Shown here one piece after another: positions 18,131-27,044 of a stretch of 64,000 nt of DNA. The position numbers and the translations under genes are program-made. Source of the stretch: Flavobacterium gilvum (GTDB lineage: Bacteria > Bacteroidota > Bacteroidia > Flavobacteriales > Flavobacteriaceae); the NCBI RefSeq assembly GCF_001761465.1, contig NZ_CP017479.1, forward strand, positions 2,542,001 to 2,606,000, read 5' to 3'. The notes below the pieces were generated by a model. It saw nothing but the letters and a program-made list of their open reading frames with translations. It was not told the DNA's origin and made no database searches. Positions within the stretch are counted from its first letter, which is position 1; every line of letters begins with the position of its first letter.

Positions 18131-18173
18131 CAAATTTAGTTATATGTAAAATCACTTATTTATCCTAAATTTG
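18131..18173. promoter_or_regulatory. Mirror-image -7 boxes in the SDR/AraC divergent promoter
   Basis: TAAATTTG occurs on the plus strand at 18166-18173 and, as CAAATTTA, on the minus strand at 18131-18138; both match TAnnTTTG. The plus box would start the AraC transcript about 33 bases before its ATG, the minus box would start the SDR-uxuA transcript with a very short leader made almost only of A. The same 8-bp inverted repeat could also be an operator. Confidence 0.5.
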
Positions 18174-18212
18174 CACATACTGATTCTATTTTTGCAACTT
18201 ACAATACAAGAA

Positions 18213-19082
18213 ATGAAAGCAATAATGAATGAAAGGCTTCTTATTTCGAAGTCATCTCCGCTCAGCGTACGTTTTTACGATTATAAACATTTTACTTATC
18301 CCTTGCATTTTCACACAGAATATGAAATTATTTATATAAAGGAAAGCACAGGAACCCGATTTGTGGGGAACAATATATCAAAATACGAGGCGGGTGATGT
18401 TTTGCTTATTGGCTCAAATTTGCCTCATTTTTTGAAAAGTGACGATATATACCATTCAGCTGAAAGTGTTTTGAGGGTGAAAGGCACGATAATTCAGTTT
18501 GAAAAGGAATTTATGTATTATGCCATAAATAATTATCCCCATTTTATTAAAATAAAAAACCTGTTTCAGGAGTCTGAAAGAGGAATTTTTTTTGCAAAAG
18601 ACTGTAGTAAGAAACTAAAGAATTTATTGGAAAAAATATCATTGGAAAACGGGTTAAATCAATTGTTTTCTTTTTTGGAAATTCTAAAAGAAATGTCAGA
18701 AATTGAGAGCAGACAAAGGATTTCTACTTCTGATTTTGTCAATGAAACCATATATGACACGACAAGAATCGATAAAATAATTTCCTATCTCAATAAGAAT
18801 TACACAAGAAATGTCACCCTTGATGAAATTGCGTCTTTTGCAGCTATGAATCCTTCTGCTTTCTGTCGTTATTTTAAAAGCAAAACAGGCAAATCTTTTA
18901 AAAACTACATTATAGATATGCGGATTGGTTACGCCTGCAAATTATTGATGATGGAAGATATAAGTATTTCGCAGCTTAGTATTAAATGTGGTTTTGAGAC
19001 GCTTTCCTATTTTAATAGAGCATTTAAAAAAAACACTGGCTATGTACCTTCTCAATATAAAAATACTATTTTGGAGAGTTAA
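18213..19082 (+). CDS. AraC family transcriptional regulator
   Basis: The start is set at the ATG at 18213 (MKAIMNERLLISKSS, 289 residues); 18225 is an alternative, and an upstream TTG at 18171 overlaps the -7 box and is rejected. N-terminal cupin sensor (FTYPLHFHTEYEIIYIKES; metal-like HFH and a later LPHFLKS), C-terminal pair of helix-turn-helix motifs (VTLDEIASFAAMNPSAFCRYF and ISQLSIKCGFETLSYFNRAF). Divergent from the SDR-uxuA operon, so it most likely regulates uronate catabolism with a uronate or KDG-type effector. Confidence 0.9.
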   Translation: MKAIMNERLLISKSSPLSVRFYDYKHFTYPLHFHTEYEIIYIKESTGTRFVGNNISKYEAGDVLLIGSNLPHFLKSDDIYHSAESVLRVKGTIIQFEKEFMYYAINNYPHFIKIKNLFQESERGIFFAKDCSKKLKNLLEKISLENGLNQLFSFLEILKEMSEIESRQRISTSDFVNETIYDTTRIDKIISYLNKNYTRNVTLDEIASFAAMNPSAFCRYFKSKTGKSFKNYIIDMRIGYACKLLMMEDISISQLSIKCGFETLSYFNRAFKKNTGYVPSQYKNTILES

Positions 19083-19152
19083 TTTCAAAATCTTAACCGA
19101 GGTTTGTTTTAAATTGTATCAATAACAAAATAATTGTGATGAGCTGTCGTTT

Positions 19153-19551
<399 letters not shown>

Positions 19552-19750
19552 TTATATCAGAAAATGAATTTAAAAAGTCTTGAAAGTAAATAAGTTAAAT
19601 AATCTTGAGGTTGTCAAAATTAGCTAAAATATTGATTTAAAAATATTGTTTTGAAACTCAAAAAATATTTATTTCAGATTCTGAAACTTTTATTAATTGT
19701 TGTATTACAAATTTATTATCTTACCGCGTTAATTTTTTTTAGATATAAAT

Positions 19751-20509
19751 ATGCGTTTCAAACTAATGAATTTTTGTATTGTTTCAGCAATTGCTGTAAT
19801 CAGCTTTGTTTTAGTATCTTTTTGTCAGGTAAATAAAGACGAAGCAATTTTTGTAAAACCGAAAAAAGTTCTGATTTTTTCCAAAACGAATGGCTTTAGA
19901 CACGGAAGTATTTCGGTTGGCATCAATGCGATAAAGAAATTGGGAGAAGAAAATAATTTTTTGGTTGATGCCACCGAAGATTCACTTGCAATTAACTCTA
20001 AAAATCTGAAGCAATATCAAGTCATCATTTTTTTGAATACAACCGGAACCATTTTAGGGAAGGAAGGGGAATTGGCCTTGCAGGAATTCATGAAGAAAGG
20101 GAAGGGGTTTGTAGGTGTGCATTCTGCTTCTGATTGCGAATTCGACTGGCCTTGGTATGGAAAAATGATTGGAGGTTATTTTGTTTCCCATCCTGCTCAG
20201 CAAACCGCAAAACTGGTGGTTGTAAACAAAGAACACATCGCTACGAAACACTTGCCAGCAATTTGGGAACGAAAAGACGAATGGTATAACTTTAAGGATC
20301 TAAATCCTGATGTAAATGTGCTCCTCAAAATTGATGAATCATCATATACCGGTGGAAAAAATGGAGACAATCATCCTATGGCATGGTATCAAAATTATGG
20401 AGGTGGCAGGATGTTTTACACTGCTTTGGGACATACGAACGAAAGCTATAGTGATCCTTTATTTTTGCAACATTTGCTTGGCGGAATCACTTATGCCATG
20501 GGGGAATAA
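19751..20509 (+). CDS. ThuA-like protein
   Basis: 252 residues with an N-terminal hydrophobic segment (NFCIVSAIAVISFVLVSFC), so secreted or anchored; the cysteine at about 25 is in a poor lipobox. The ThuA fold is clear: KVLIFSKTNGFRHGSI, VIIFLNTTG, EFMKKGKGFVGVHSASD, GGYFVSHPAQQTAKL, and the closing HPMAWYQNYGGGRMFYTALGHTNESY. ThuA of rhizobia takes part in the 3-keto route of trehalose and related disaccharides, so its nearness (1.9 kb) to the keto-sugar operon at 22401-31214 may be functional. Its stop codon abuts the stop of the convergent YciI gene with no base between. Confidence 0.85.
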   Translation: MRFKLMNFCIVSAIAVISFVLVSFCQVNKDEAIFVKPKKVLIFSKTNGFRHGSISVGINAIKKLGEENNFLVDATEDSLAINSKNLKQYQVIIFLNTTGTILGKEGELALQEFMKKGKGFVGVHSASDCEFDWPWYGKMIGGYFVSHPAQQTAKLVVVNKEHIATKHLPAIWERKDEWYNFKDLNPDVNVLLKIDESSYTGGKNGDNHPMAWYQNYGGGRMFYTALGHTNESYSDPLFLQHLLGGITYAMGE

Positions 20510-20806
20510 CTATTTTTCGGGAACTATAGCTTTCATGGGATAATATTCATATCTGTTTATTTTTCCGGCAGGATCATTTGCGATAAACTCTTTGACTTCA
20601 TCTTCGTTTTCAACAGCGATTATACCAAGTCCGTAAATGGATTTTGGGTCAAGAACCGGTCCAAAAGCCAAAACTTTACCCTTATTCATAAGTGATGTCC
20701 AATAAGCAATGTGTTCCATCATGATAGAACGTTCTTCATCAGTCATCGTTTGTGCAAAATCAGGTCTTGATGGCAATAAATGCAATACGTAATATTTAGT
20801 TTCCAT
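20510..20806 (-). CDS. YciI family protein
   Basis: 98 residues, cytosolic. Start METKYYVLHLLPSRPDF; the YciI marks seen are the early conserved aspartate/arginine region (MTDEERSIMMEHIAYW), GKVLAFGPVLDP and FIANDPAGKINRYEYYPMKA. The family is a small ferredoxin-like fold with a putative catalytic His/Asp pair and no agreed physiological reaction. It converges on the ThuA-like gene, the two stop codons being adjacent (20507-20509 and 20510-20512). Confidence 0.85.
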   Translation of the reverse strand: METKYYVLHLLPSRPDFAQTMTDEERSIMMEHIAYWTSLMNKGKVLAFGPVLDPKSIYGLGIIAVENEDEVKEFIANDPAGKINRYEYYPMKAIVPEK

Positions 20807-21024
20807 GATTGTTTTTTGGTTTTAACTTCGTGTTGAATATTAAAAAAAAAGAATTTACCTTTTTGATGTGTATAAATTTATGAAATAATATAATGCCTTG
20901 CTTTTCAATATCTGGACTATTTTAAGTAAAAGAAAAAGTTTTTATTTTTAAAAGTTTGAAAGCTTAGGATTGGTGTCATGAATAACAAACAATATTGTAG
21001 TTGATTAATTAAAACTTCTTTATA

Positions 21025-21822
21025 ATGAAATCTGTATCGATAAAAAGCATAGTTTTTGTAATTATTGTAGCTATTGCAACCGTATTATTGGCTGTTAAAA
21101 TGTACCCGGAAGAAAAAGCTATTGTGGTAAAACCTTTGAAAAAGAGCTATAAAGCAGGTGTAGTTTTTACTTTTGATGACAATTATATCGAAGATTGGTA
21201 CGTTGCCGATTTGCTTTTGCATCCTTACGGTTGGAAAGCTACTTTTTTTGTTACCTGGTATGGTAGTTTGACACCAGAGCAAAAAACAAAACTTCATTAT
21301 TTAAAAGATAATGGTCATGATATAGCTGCGCATGGTTACAATCATTTGAATGCATTAAAATATTATAAGCAATTTGGAATGAAGAAGTATATCAAAGACG
21401 ATATTTTGACATTGAAATCGGCAATGGCAAAAGATGGTTTTGATGTTCATTCCTTTGCTTATCCAGATGGAGCACGCGATTCGACCCTAGATAATGAATT
21501 GCTTAATTATTTTTCTATAATAAGAGGGACTACTTATGAGGAGATTCCGCCACAATCACAATATTGCTATTATGAAGGAAAAAGAGTTGTCTACGGCCTC
21601 GGTATAGATGATGACTACAAACAGTTTAATATTCCTTATTATAAAAGCCTGATGGATTACGCCAAAAAGCACAATAAAATAGTGATATTTTATGGTCATA
21701 AAACGGTTCCTGATGCCGATGAAAAGCTAGAAACACCACTTTCTGCTTTAGAAGAACTTTGCAAATATGCCAAAAACAAAGGCCTTAAATTTTATACTAT
21801 AGATGATTTGGCGAAGTTGTGA
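21025..21822 (+). CDS. Polysaccharide deacetylase (NodB-type)
   Basis: 265 residues with an N-terminal membrane anchor or signal peptide (IKSIVFVIIVAIATVLLAV, residues 6-24). The NodB fold shows the catalytic Asp pair in FTFDD (51-52), the metal histidines in HGYNH (103 and 107), the PDGARDS loop (about 148) and the closing FYGHKTV with the last histidine. The family is a carbohydrate esterase (CE4) removing N- or O-acetyl groups, usually from chitin, peptidoglycan or xylan. It stands alone, between the YciI gene and the keto-sugar operon. A weak hairpin CCACTCT/AGAGTGG lies just after its stop. Confidence 0.88.
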   Translation: MKSVSIKSIVFVIIVAIATVLLAVKMYPEEKAIVVKPLKKSYKAGVVFTFDDNYIEDWYVADLLLHPYGWKATFFVTWYGSLTPEQKTKLHYLKDNGHDIAAHGYNHLNALKYYKQFGMKKYIKDDILTLKSAMAKDGFDVHSFAYPDGARDSTLDNELLNYFSIIRGTTYEEIPPQSQYCYYEGKRVVYGLGIDDDYKQFNIPYYKSLMDYAKKHNKIVIFYGHKTVPDADEKLETPLSALEELCKYAKNKGLKFYTIDDLAKL

Positions 21823-22400
21823 TTTTGTAAAATAATTTGAATAAACCACTCTGTATTTTTATAGCTTAGAGTGGATTATTTGACTGTTTTTAAGCATTCA
21901 ATTGCTGTTTTTATTATTTGGAAATAATCCAGTCTTTACTTCCTTTCTTTTGGTAAGGGTTGGAGCTGTGCTATGCTAAAAAACTATTGTAGATTTCCAA
22001 TTGGTATTAATTCTTTCTTAATTGTTTTTTACACGAAAAAAAATCTTTTCAATCTTCTTTTTTAATTTTTCCTCAGTTATCCTGAATATTTTTTTATTTG
22101 TAATTATTTGATAAAAAAATTATATACTTGTAAAATATTTATTTTGTAAAATATTAACAATAAAAAAATATATGTAAAAGTTTTATAGCGCATATATAAA
22201 GTAATATGCTTAAAATTATTTCAATTGATAATTTTTTGTTTATAATTTAAAAATGTTTTTAAATCTATAAAATAAGGAAAAAGAAATATTTTAGTATAAA
22301 AGTGCAAGATTGTGTGCCTTCTAAAATAATATATAAACATACTGTTGGAGAAATCGTTTTTACTAAAACGATTTTTGTAATTAATTTAATATTTCTTAAA
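21823..22400. other. Very AT-rich leader of the keto-sugar operon
   Basis: No gene is supported in this 578-base gap. It holds a weak hairpin near 21845-21876, a 12-base direct repeat TTGTAAAATATT (22128-22139, 22144-22155; spacing 16 bases) and a perfect 10-bp palindrome close to the start codon. The length suggests a long untranslated leader or a regulator-rich promoter. Confidence 0.6.
22351..22374 (+). promoter_or_regulatory. Perfect palindrome in the keto-sugar operon leader
   Basis: AAATCGTTTT (22351-22360) and AAAACGATTT (22365-22374) pair perfectly with a 4-base loop TACT, ending 26 bases before the ATG at 22401. It could be a repressor operator, or a hairpin that blocks or attenuates expression. 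The right arm runs into TTG, so terminator strength would be modest. Confidence 0.45.
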
Positions 22401-22961
22401 ATGGAAAGACGAGAAGCATTGAAAAAAATAGCTTTTTTGATGGGTGGAGCAATTTCTGCTACAACAATGGGGGTTTTATTTGAAAGTTTTACTGTATATG
22501 ACCCCGAACAAAGCACCTATTTCTATTCTCTAAATGATGAAGAAGTTTTGGGTGAATTTTCAGAAATTATTTTGCCTACAACTGCAAAATCGCCTGGGGC
22601 AAAAGCTGCTGGTGTTGGTGCTTTAATACCACAGATTATTCAAGATTGCTATCCTCCAAAATTACAAGAAGTTTTCAAGAATGGATTTCAAGAAATGTTG
22701 ACTAAATGTAAAAGTAAATTCAACAAAGAATTTATGAGTCTTTCCAATGAAGATAAAAATCTACTCATGAATGAGCTAAGACAGGAAGCGCTTAATAATC
22801 AAAAGAAACCTTCTTTTTTTATAATTGCCAGAGATTTAACCCTTTTAGGTTATTTCTCCTCTGAAATTGGATGTACAATCGCCAGGGAATATTTGCCAAT
22901 ACCTGGTAGATATGATGGCAATGCCGACTACAAAGAAGGGCAAAAAGCTTGGGCAACCTAA
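22401..22961 (+). CDS. Gluconate 2-dehydrogenase subunit 3 family protein
   Basis: The start is the ATG at 22401 (MERREALKKIAFLMGG, 186 residues); a GTG 99 bases upstream is rejected as the extra stretch covers the leader palindrome. The twin-arginine-like start ERREALKKIAFLMGGAISA suggests Tat export with its large partner. The family marks LPTTAKSPGAKAAGVGALI and the closing ARDLTLLGYFSSEIG, LPIPGRYDG are seen. In the family this is the small subunit that carries the GMC flavoprotein to the periplasm or membrane. It is the first gene of a nine-gene operon, and the flavoprotein follows 50 bases later. Confidence 0.88.
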   Translation: MERREALKKIAFLMGGAISATTMGVLFESFTVYDPEQSTYFYSLNDEEVLGEFSEIILPTTAKSPGAKAAGVGALIPQIIQDCYPPKLQEVFKNGFQEMLTKCKSKFNKEFMSLSNEDKNLLMNELRQEALNNQKKPSFFIIARDLTLLGYFSSEIGCTIAREYLPIPGRYDGNADYKEGQKAWAT

Positions 22962-23011
22962 AATAATTGGCTGTTTGTAATTTTTTTTTCAATTCTAAAA
23001 TTAAAAATATA

Positions 23012-24715
23012 GTGAATATCAATACTGATTTAAAGAAGCAAAATACGTATGACGCCATTGTCATTGGTTCAGGAATAAGTGGTGGATGGGCAGCCAAAGA
23101 ATTAACAGAAAAAGGGCTTAAGGTTCTTATGCTGGAACGAGGAATGGATATAGAACACATCAAAGATTATGATTCGGCCATGAAAGCTCCTTGGGAAATT
23201 GCCTATTGCGGAAAATTAACCGAAGAGCAAAAAAGAACCCATCCCGTACAAACCAGAGATTACGTATATAGTCAGGCTACTCCAAATTGGTCAGTAAATG
23301 ATTTAGATTGCCCTTATACCGAAATCAAACGTTTTGATTGGTACAGAGGATTTCATGTTGGTGGAAAGTCCTTGATGTGGGGGCGCCAAAGTTATCGTTT
23401 AAGCGATATTAATTTTGAAGATAATGCCAAGGATGGTCACGGAAATGACTGGCCAATTCGATATAAAGATTTAGCCCCTTGGTATGATCATGTTGAAAAA
23501 TTTGCCGGAATAAGTGGACAAAATGAAAACTGGCCTTCTTTGCCAGATGGTCATTTTTTGCCACCAATGGATATGAATTGCGTTGAAAAATCGGTAAAAG
23601 AACGTATCGAGAAACATTACAATAAATCCAGAATTATGACAATTGGTCGTACTGCAAATTTAACAGTACCACATTTAGGCCGAGGCAATTGTCAATACAG
23701 AAGTTTATGCAGTAGAGGCTGTCCGTTTGGAGCCTATTTTAGTACGCAAGCTTCAACCTTGCCAGCAGCTATGGCTACAAAAAGGCTAACTGTTCGTCCT
23801 TATTCAATTGTTAATCATATTATTTATGACAAAGAAACCAAAAAAGCCAAAGGTGTAATGGTTATTGATGCTCAGACTAATGAAACGATGGAGTTTTATG
23901 CCAAAATCGTTTTTGTAAATGGATCAACTCTAGGAACAACTTTCATCTTATTAAATTCAACTTCCGAAGCGCATCCAAATGGTTTGGGTAATGCCAGCGG
24001 ACATTTAGGACATAACTTAATGGATCATCACTTCAGATGTGGAGCAAGTGGAGATGCAGAAGGATTTGAAGATAAATATACTTACGGACGAAGAGCCAAT
24101 GGTATTTATGTTCCTAGGTATCAAAATTTTAATAATGACAAACGAGATTATGTGCGCGGTTTTGGATACCAAGGGGGCGCCAGCAGAGGAACTTGGTATG
24201 ATAACGTTGCCGAATTGTCGTTTGGTGGGGATTTCAAAGATAATTTATCAAAACCTGCCGATACATGGAGAATGGGATTAGGAGGATTTGGCGAAATGTT
24301 GCCTTACTACGAAAATAGAGTTTACATCGACCATTCCAAAAAAGACAAATGGGGACAATCCGTATTGGCTATTGACTGTGAACACAGAGAAAATGAAGCT
24401 AAAATGCGTAAAGATATGATGAATGACGCCGCCGAAATGCTCGAAGCGGCGGGTATGAAAAACGTAAAAACATACGATAATGGCTCTGCACCGGGAATGG
24501 CGATTCACGAAATGGGAACTGCACGTATGGGGAATGATCCAAAAGAATCGGTGTTAAACAAGTGGAATCAAATGCATGAAGTGAACAATGTATTTGTTAC
24601 TGATGGTGCCAGTATGCCTTCGGGTGGTTGTCAAAATCCATCCTTGACATTCATGGCCTTAACCGCCAGAGCATGTGATTATGCTGTAAAAGAATTAAAG
24701 AAAAAAAATATTTAG
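23012..24715 (+). CDS. GMC oxidoreductase, probable glucoside 3-dehydrogenase large subunit
   Basis: The start is set at a GTG at 23012 (V/M-NINTDLKKQNTYDA, 567 residues), which matches the usual family start; a TTG reading at 22967 adds 15 odd residues. Dinucleotide-binding motif DAIVIGSGISGGWAAKEL (about 13-30), then a cysteine group C227, C233, C237 (CQYRSLCSRGC), spaced as in FAD glucose dehydrogenases with an iron-sulphur centre. The C-terminal active-site region has HEMGTARMG and QNPSLTFMALTARA. The family oxidises the 3-hydroxyl of glucosides and disaccharides and gives electrons to a cytochrome c; a monohaem cytochrome gene lies in the same operon. Flavobacterium saccharophilum is a classic source of such D-glucoside 3-dehydrogenase. 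Confidence 0.9.
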   Translation: MNINTDLKKQNTYDAIVIGSGISGGWAAKELTEKGLKVLMLERGMDIEHIKDYDSAMKAPWEIAYCGKLTEEQKRTHPVQTRDYVYSQATPNWSVNDLDCPYTEIKRFDWYRGFHVGGKSLMWGRQSYRLSDINFEDNAKDGHGNDWPIRYKDLAPWYDHVEKFAGISGQNENWPSLPDGHFLPPMDMNCVEKSVKERIEKHYNKSRIMTIGRTANLTVPHLGRGNCQYRSLCSRGCPFGAYFSTQASTLPAAMATKRLTVRPYSIVNHIIYDKETKKAKGVMVIDAQTNETMEFYAKIVFVNGSTLGTTFILLNSTSEAHPNGLGNASGHLGHNLMDHHFRCGASGDAEGFEDKYTYGRRANGIYVPRYQNFNNDKRDYVRGFGYQGGASRGTWYDNVAELSFGGDFKDNLSKPADTWRMGLGGFGEMLPYYENRVYIDHSKKDKWGQSVLAIDCEHRENEAKMRKDMMNDAAEMLEAAGMKNVKTYDNGSAPGMAIHEMGTARMGNDPKESVLNKWNQMHEVNNVFVTDGASMPSGGCQNPSLTFMALTARACDYAVKELKKKNI

Positions 24716-24736
24716 ACTTAGTATATTTCTGATTTT

Positions 24737-25894
24737 ATGAGAAAATTAAAAATGGGAATGATTGGCGGTGGCAAAAACGCTTTTATAGGAGCTGTTCATC
24801 GCATTGCTGCCAATATGGATGGATTAATCGAATTGCATTGCGGTGCTTTTAGTTCGAATCCTGATTTATCCCTTGAATCCGGTAAAGAATTAGGGTTGCC
24901 AAAAGATAAATGTTATGAATCTTATGCCCAAATGATTGAGACCGAAGCAAAATTACCTTCTGAAGAAAGAATGGATTTTGTTTCAATTGTAACTCCGAAT
25001 CATGCTCATTTTGCACCTGCAATGTTGGCTTTGGAAAATGGTTTCCATGTTGTTTTGGATAAGCCAATGACTTTGACTTTGGCGGAAGCCAAATTATTGG
25101 AACAAAAAGTCAAAGAAACAGGACTTTATTTATGCGTGACGCATACGTATTCCGGTTATCCAATGGTGAAACAAGCCAGAAATATGGTTGCTGAAAATCA
25201 ATTTGGAGCCATTCGGAAAATTATGGTAGAATATCCTCAAGGCTGGTTGAGTACACCTTTTGAAAATGAAGGAAATAAACAGGCGGCCTGGAGAACAGAT
25301 CCATCCAAAAGTGGTATCAGTGGTTGTATGGGAGATATTGGTACTCATGCTGCCCACTTGGCCGAATATATTTCGGGATTAAAAATCACACAACTTTGTG
25401 CAGATATTAATACTGTCGTTGCCAACAGAAGACTGGATGATGACGGGAATGTGTTGCTTAAATTTGATAATGGGGCCAATGGAATTTTGGTTGCAAGCCA
25501 AATTGCCGCCGGTGAAGAGAATAGTTTGAAAATAAAAATTTATGGTGAAAAAGGAGGCTTGGAATGGCATCAAATGGAACCAAATACTTTGATTGTAAAA
25601 TGGCTGAACGCGCCTGCTCAAGTGTATCGAACCGGAAATGGGTATGTGTCACCAATAGCAGCTTTTAATACACGAGTTCCAAGCGGACATCCAGAAGGAT
25701 ATATGGAAGCTTTTGGGAATTTATACAAAAATTTTGCTTTGACTTTACAATCAAAACAGGAAGGTAAAGAACCAACAACAAGTATGCTAGATTTTCCAAA
25801 TGTAGTAGATGGTGTTCGTGGAATGGCTTTTATAGAAAATGTAATTTCTTCGGGAAAATCATCTCAAAAATGGACAGATTTTTTGAGTTGCTAA
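24737..25894 (+). CDS. Gfo/Idh/MocA family oxidoreductase
   Basis: 385 residues, cytosolic. The NAD(P)-binding start is KMGMIGGGKNAFIGAVHR (about 5-22), followed by SIVTPNHAHFAPAMLALENG and the KP motif LDKPMTLTLAEAK. The catalytic segment GDIGTHAAHLAEY has the expected Asp and His. Oxidoreductases of this family sit in nearly all keto-sugar loci and interconvert 3-keto and hydroxyl forms of sugars. It is 22 bases past the GMC gene. Its stop codon is inside a palindromic repeat (25892-25942). Confidence 0.9.
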   Translation: MRKLKMGMIGGGKNAFIGAVHRIAANMDGLIELHCGAFSSNPDLSLESGKELGLPKDKCYESYAQMIETEAKLPSEERMDFVSIVTPNHAHFAPAMLALENGFHVVLDKPMTLTLAEAKLLEQKVKETGLYLCVTHTYSGYPMVKQARNMVAENQFGAIRKIMVEYPQGWLSTPFENEGNKQAAWRTDPSKSGISGCMGDIGTHAAHLAEYISGLKITQLCADINTVVANRRLDDDGNVLLKFDNGANGILVASQIAAGEENSLKIKIYGEKGGLEWHQMEPNTLIVKWLNAPAQVYRTGNGYVSPIAAFNTRVPSGHPEGYMEAFGNLYKNFALTLQSKQEGKEPTTSMLDFPNVVDGVRGMAFIENVISSGKSSQKWTDFLSC

Positions 25895-25942
25895 GAAACT
25901 AAGATTCTTAGAATCTCAGAATCTCAGTAACTTAGTTTCTTA
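25892..25942. repeat. Palindrome of the CTAAGAAACTAAG family overlapping a stop codon
   Basis: TAAGAAACTAAG (25892-25903) and CTTAGTTTCTTA (25931-25942) are a perfect 12-base inverted repeat; the middle repeats GAATCTCA twice. The first three bases are the stop codon of the Gfo/Idh/MocA gene. The element fills most of the 69-base gap inside the operon and does not look like a terminator, since translation-linked genes continue on both sides. Confidence 0.7.
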
Positions 25943-25963
25943 ATTAATTTTAAATCACAACAA

Positions 25964-27016
25964 ATGACAACAATGCAAGGACCTGCGGTTTTTATAGCAC
26001 AATTTATTTCTGATGAAGCTCCTTTTAATTCCTTAGAAGGAATGTGTCAATGGGCAAAGAATCTTAATTTTAAGGGGATTCAGATACCAACTTGGGATTC
26101 CCGTTTTATTGATTTGAAAAAAGCGGCCGATAGTAAAACTTATGCCGAAGAAATAACAGGAATTGCTGCTTCGCATGGATTGAAAATATCCGAACTTTCT
26201 ACTCATTTACAAGGTCAACTAGTTGCTGTTCATCCCACGTACGATGATTTTTTTGACGGTTTTGCACCACAAGAGTTTCGAGGCAACCCAAAAGCAAGAC
26301 AAGAATGGGCTGTACAACAAATGCATTATGCGGCACAAGCTTCTCAAAATTTAGGGCTTAATGCGCATGCGACTTTTAGCGGTTCCTTATTGTGGCAATT
26401 TTTTCATCCCTGGCCGCAACGACCACCTGGATTAATTGAAGAAGGATTCAAAGAACTTGCCAATCGCTGGTTGCCAATCCTCAATGAATTTGATAGAAAC
26501 GGTGTGGATGTTTGTTACGAAATCCACCCTGGCGAGGATTTATTTGATGGGGAAACTTACGAAATGTTTCTAAAAGCGGTCAACAATCATCAGCGCGCCT
26601 GTATTTTGTATGATCCTTCCCATTTTGTTCTTCAACAATTGGATTATATTCAATACATCGATTTTTATCATGAGCGAATCAAAGCTTTTCATGTGAAGGA
26701 TGCGGAGTTTAATCCAACAGGAAAACAAGGAACTTTTGGGGGGTATCAAAGTTGGCTGAATCGTGCGGGACGTTATCGTTCGCCGGGTGATGGTCAGGTA
26801 GATTTTAAAACCATTTTCAGCAAATTGGCACAATATGATTATAAAGGATGGGCTGTGATGGAATGGGAATGCTGTTTGAAAAACCAAGAAGATGGTGCTC
26901 GTGAAGGAGCCGAATTTATTAAAAAACACATCATTAAAGTGACTGATAAGGCTTTTGATGATTTTGCAGCGGTCGAAACCGATACCCAACTTAATAGAAA
27001 AAATCTAGGGTTATAA
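25964..27016 (+). CDS. Sugar phosphate isomerase/epimerase-like TIM barrel (first of three)
   Basis: 350 residues, no signal peptide. The xylose-isomerase-like (AP endonuclease 2) barrel is clear: KGIQIPTWDSRFIDL, metal-binding ligands in CYEIHPGEDLFDG, LYDPSHFVLQQLDY, AFHVKDAEFNPTGKQG and the terminal WAVMEWECCLKN. Longer than a simple isomerase barrel. In keto-sugar operons barrels of this type are thought to carry out isomerisation, epimerisation or C1-C2 lyase steps on 3-keto compounds; the exact step is inference. It has two successive ATG codons (25964 and 25973). Confidence 0.87.
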   Translation: MTTMQGPAVFIAQFISDEAPFNSLEGMCQWAKNLNFKGIQIPTWDSRFIDLKKAADSKTYAEEITGIAASHGLKISELSTHLQGQLVAVHPTYDDFFDGFAPQEFRGNPKARQEWAVQQMHYAAQASQNLGLNAHATFSGSLLWQFFHPWPQRPPGLIEEGFKELANRWLPILNEFDRNGVDVCYEIHPGEDLFDGETYEMFLKAVNNHQRACILYDPSHFVLQQLDYIQYIDFYHERIKAFHVKDAEFNPTGKQGTFGGYQSWLNRAGRYRSPGDGQVDFKTIFSKLAQYDYKGWAVMEWECCLKNQEDGAREGAEFIKKHIIKVTDKAFDDFAAVETDTQLNRKNLGL

Positions 27017-27044
27017 AACAAATTTATTAAAGGAATATTATAAT

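Noticed and set aside
18108..18155. Extended SDR reading with a lysine run
   Set aside because: Would translate the A-tract and overlap the promoter boxes; the ATG at 18107 starts the family sequence.
22302..22400. GTG-started extension of the subunit-3 gene
   Set aside because: It covers the leader palindrome and would bury the Tat-like signal inside the protein.
22967..23011. TTG-started extension of the GMC gene
   Set aside because: Adds a Phe/Asn-rich stretch not seen in the family; the GTG at 23012 gives the usual start.
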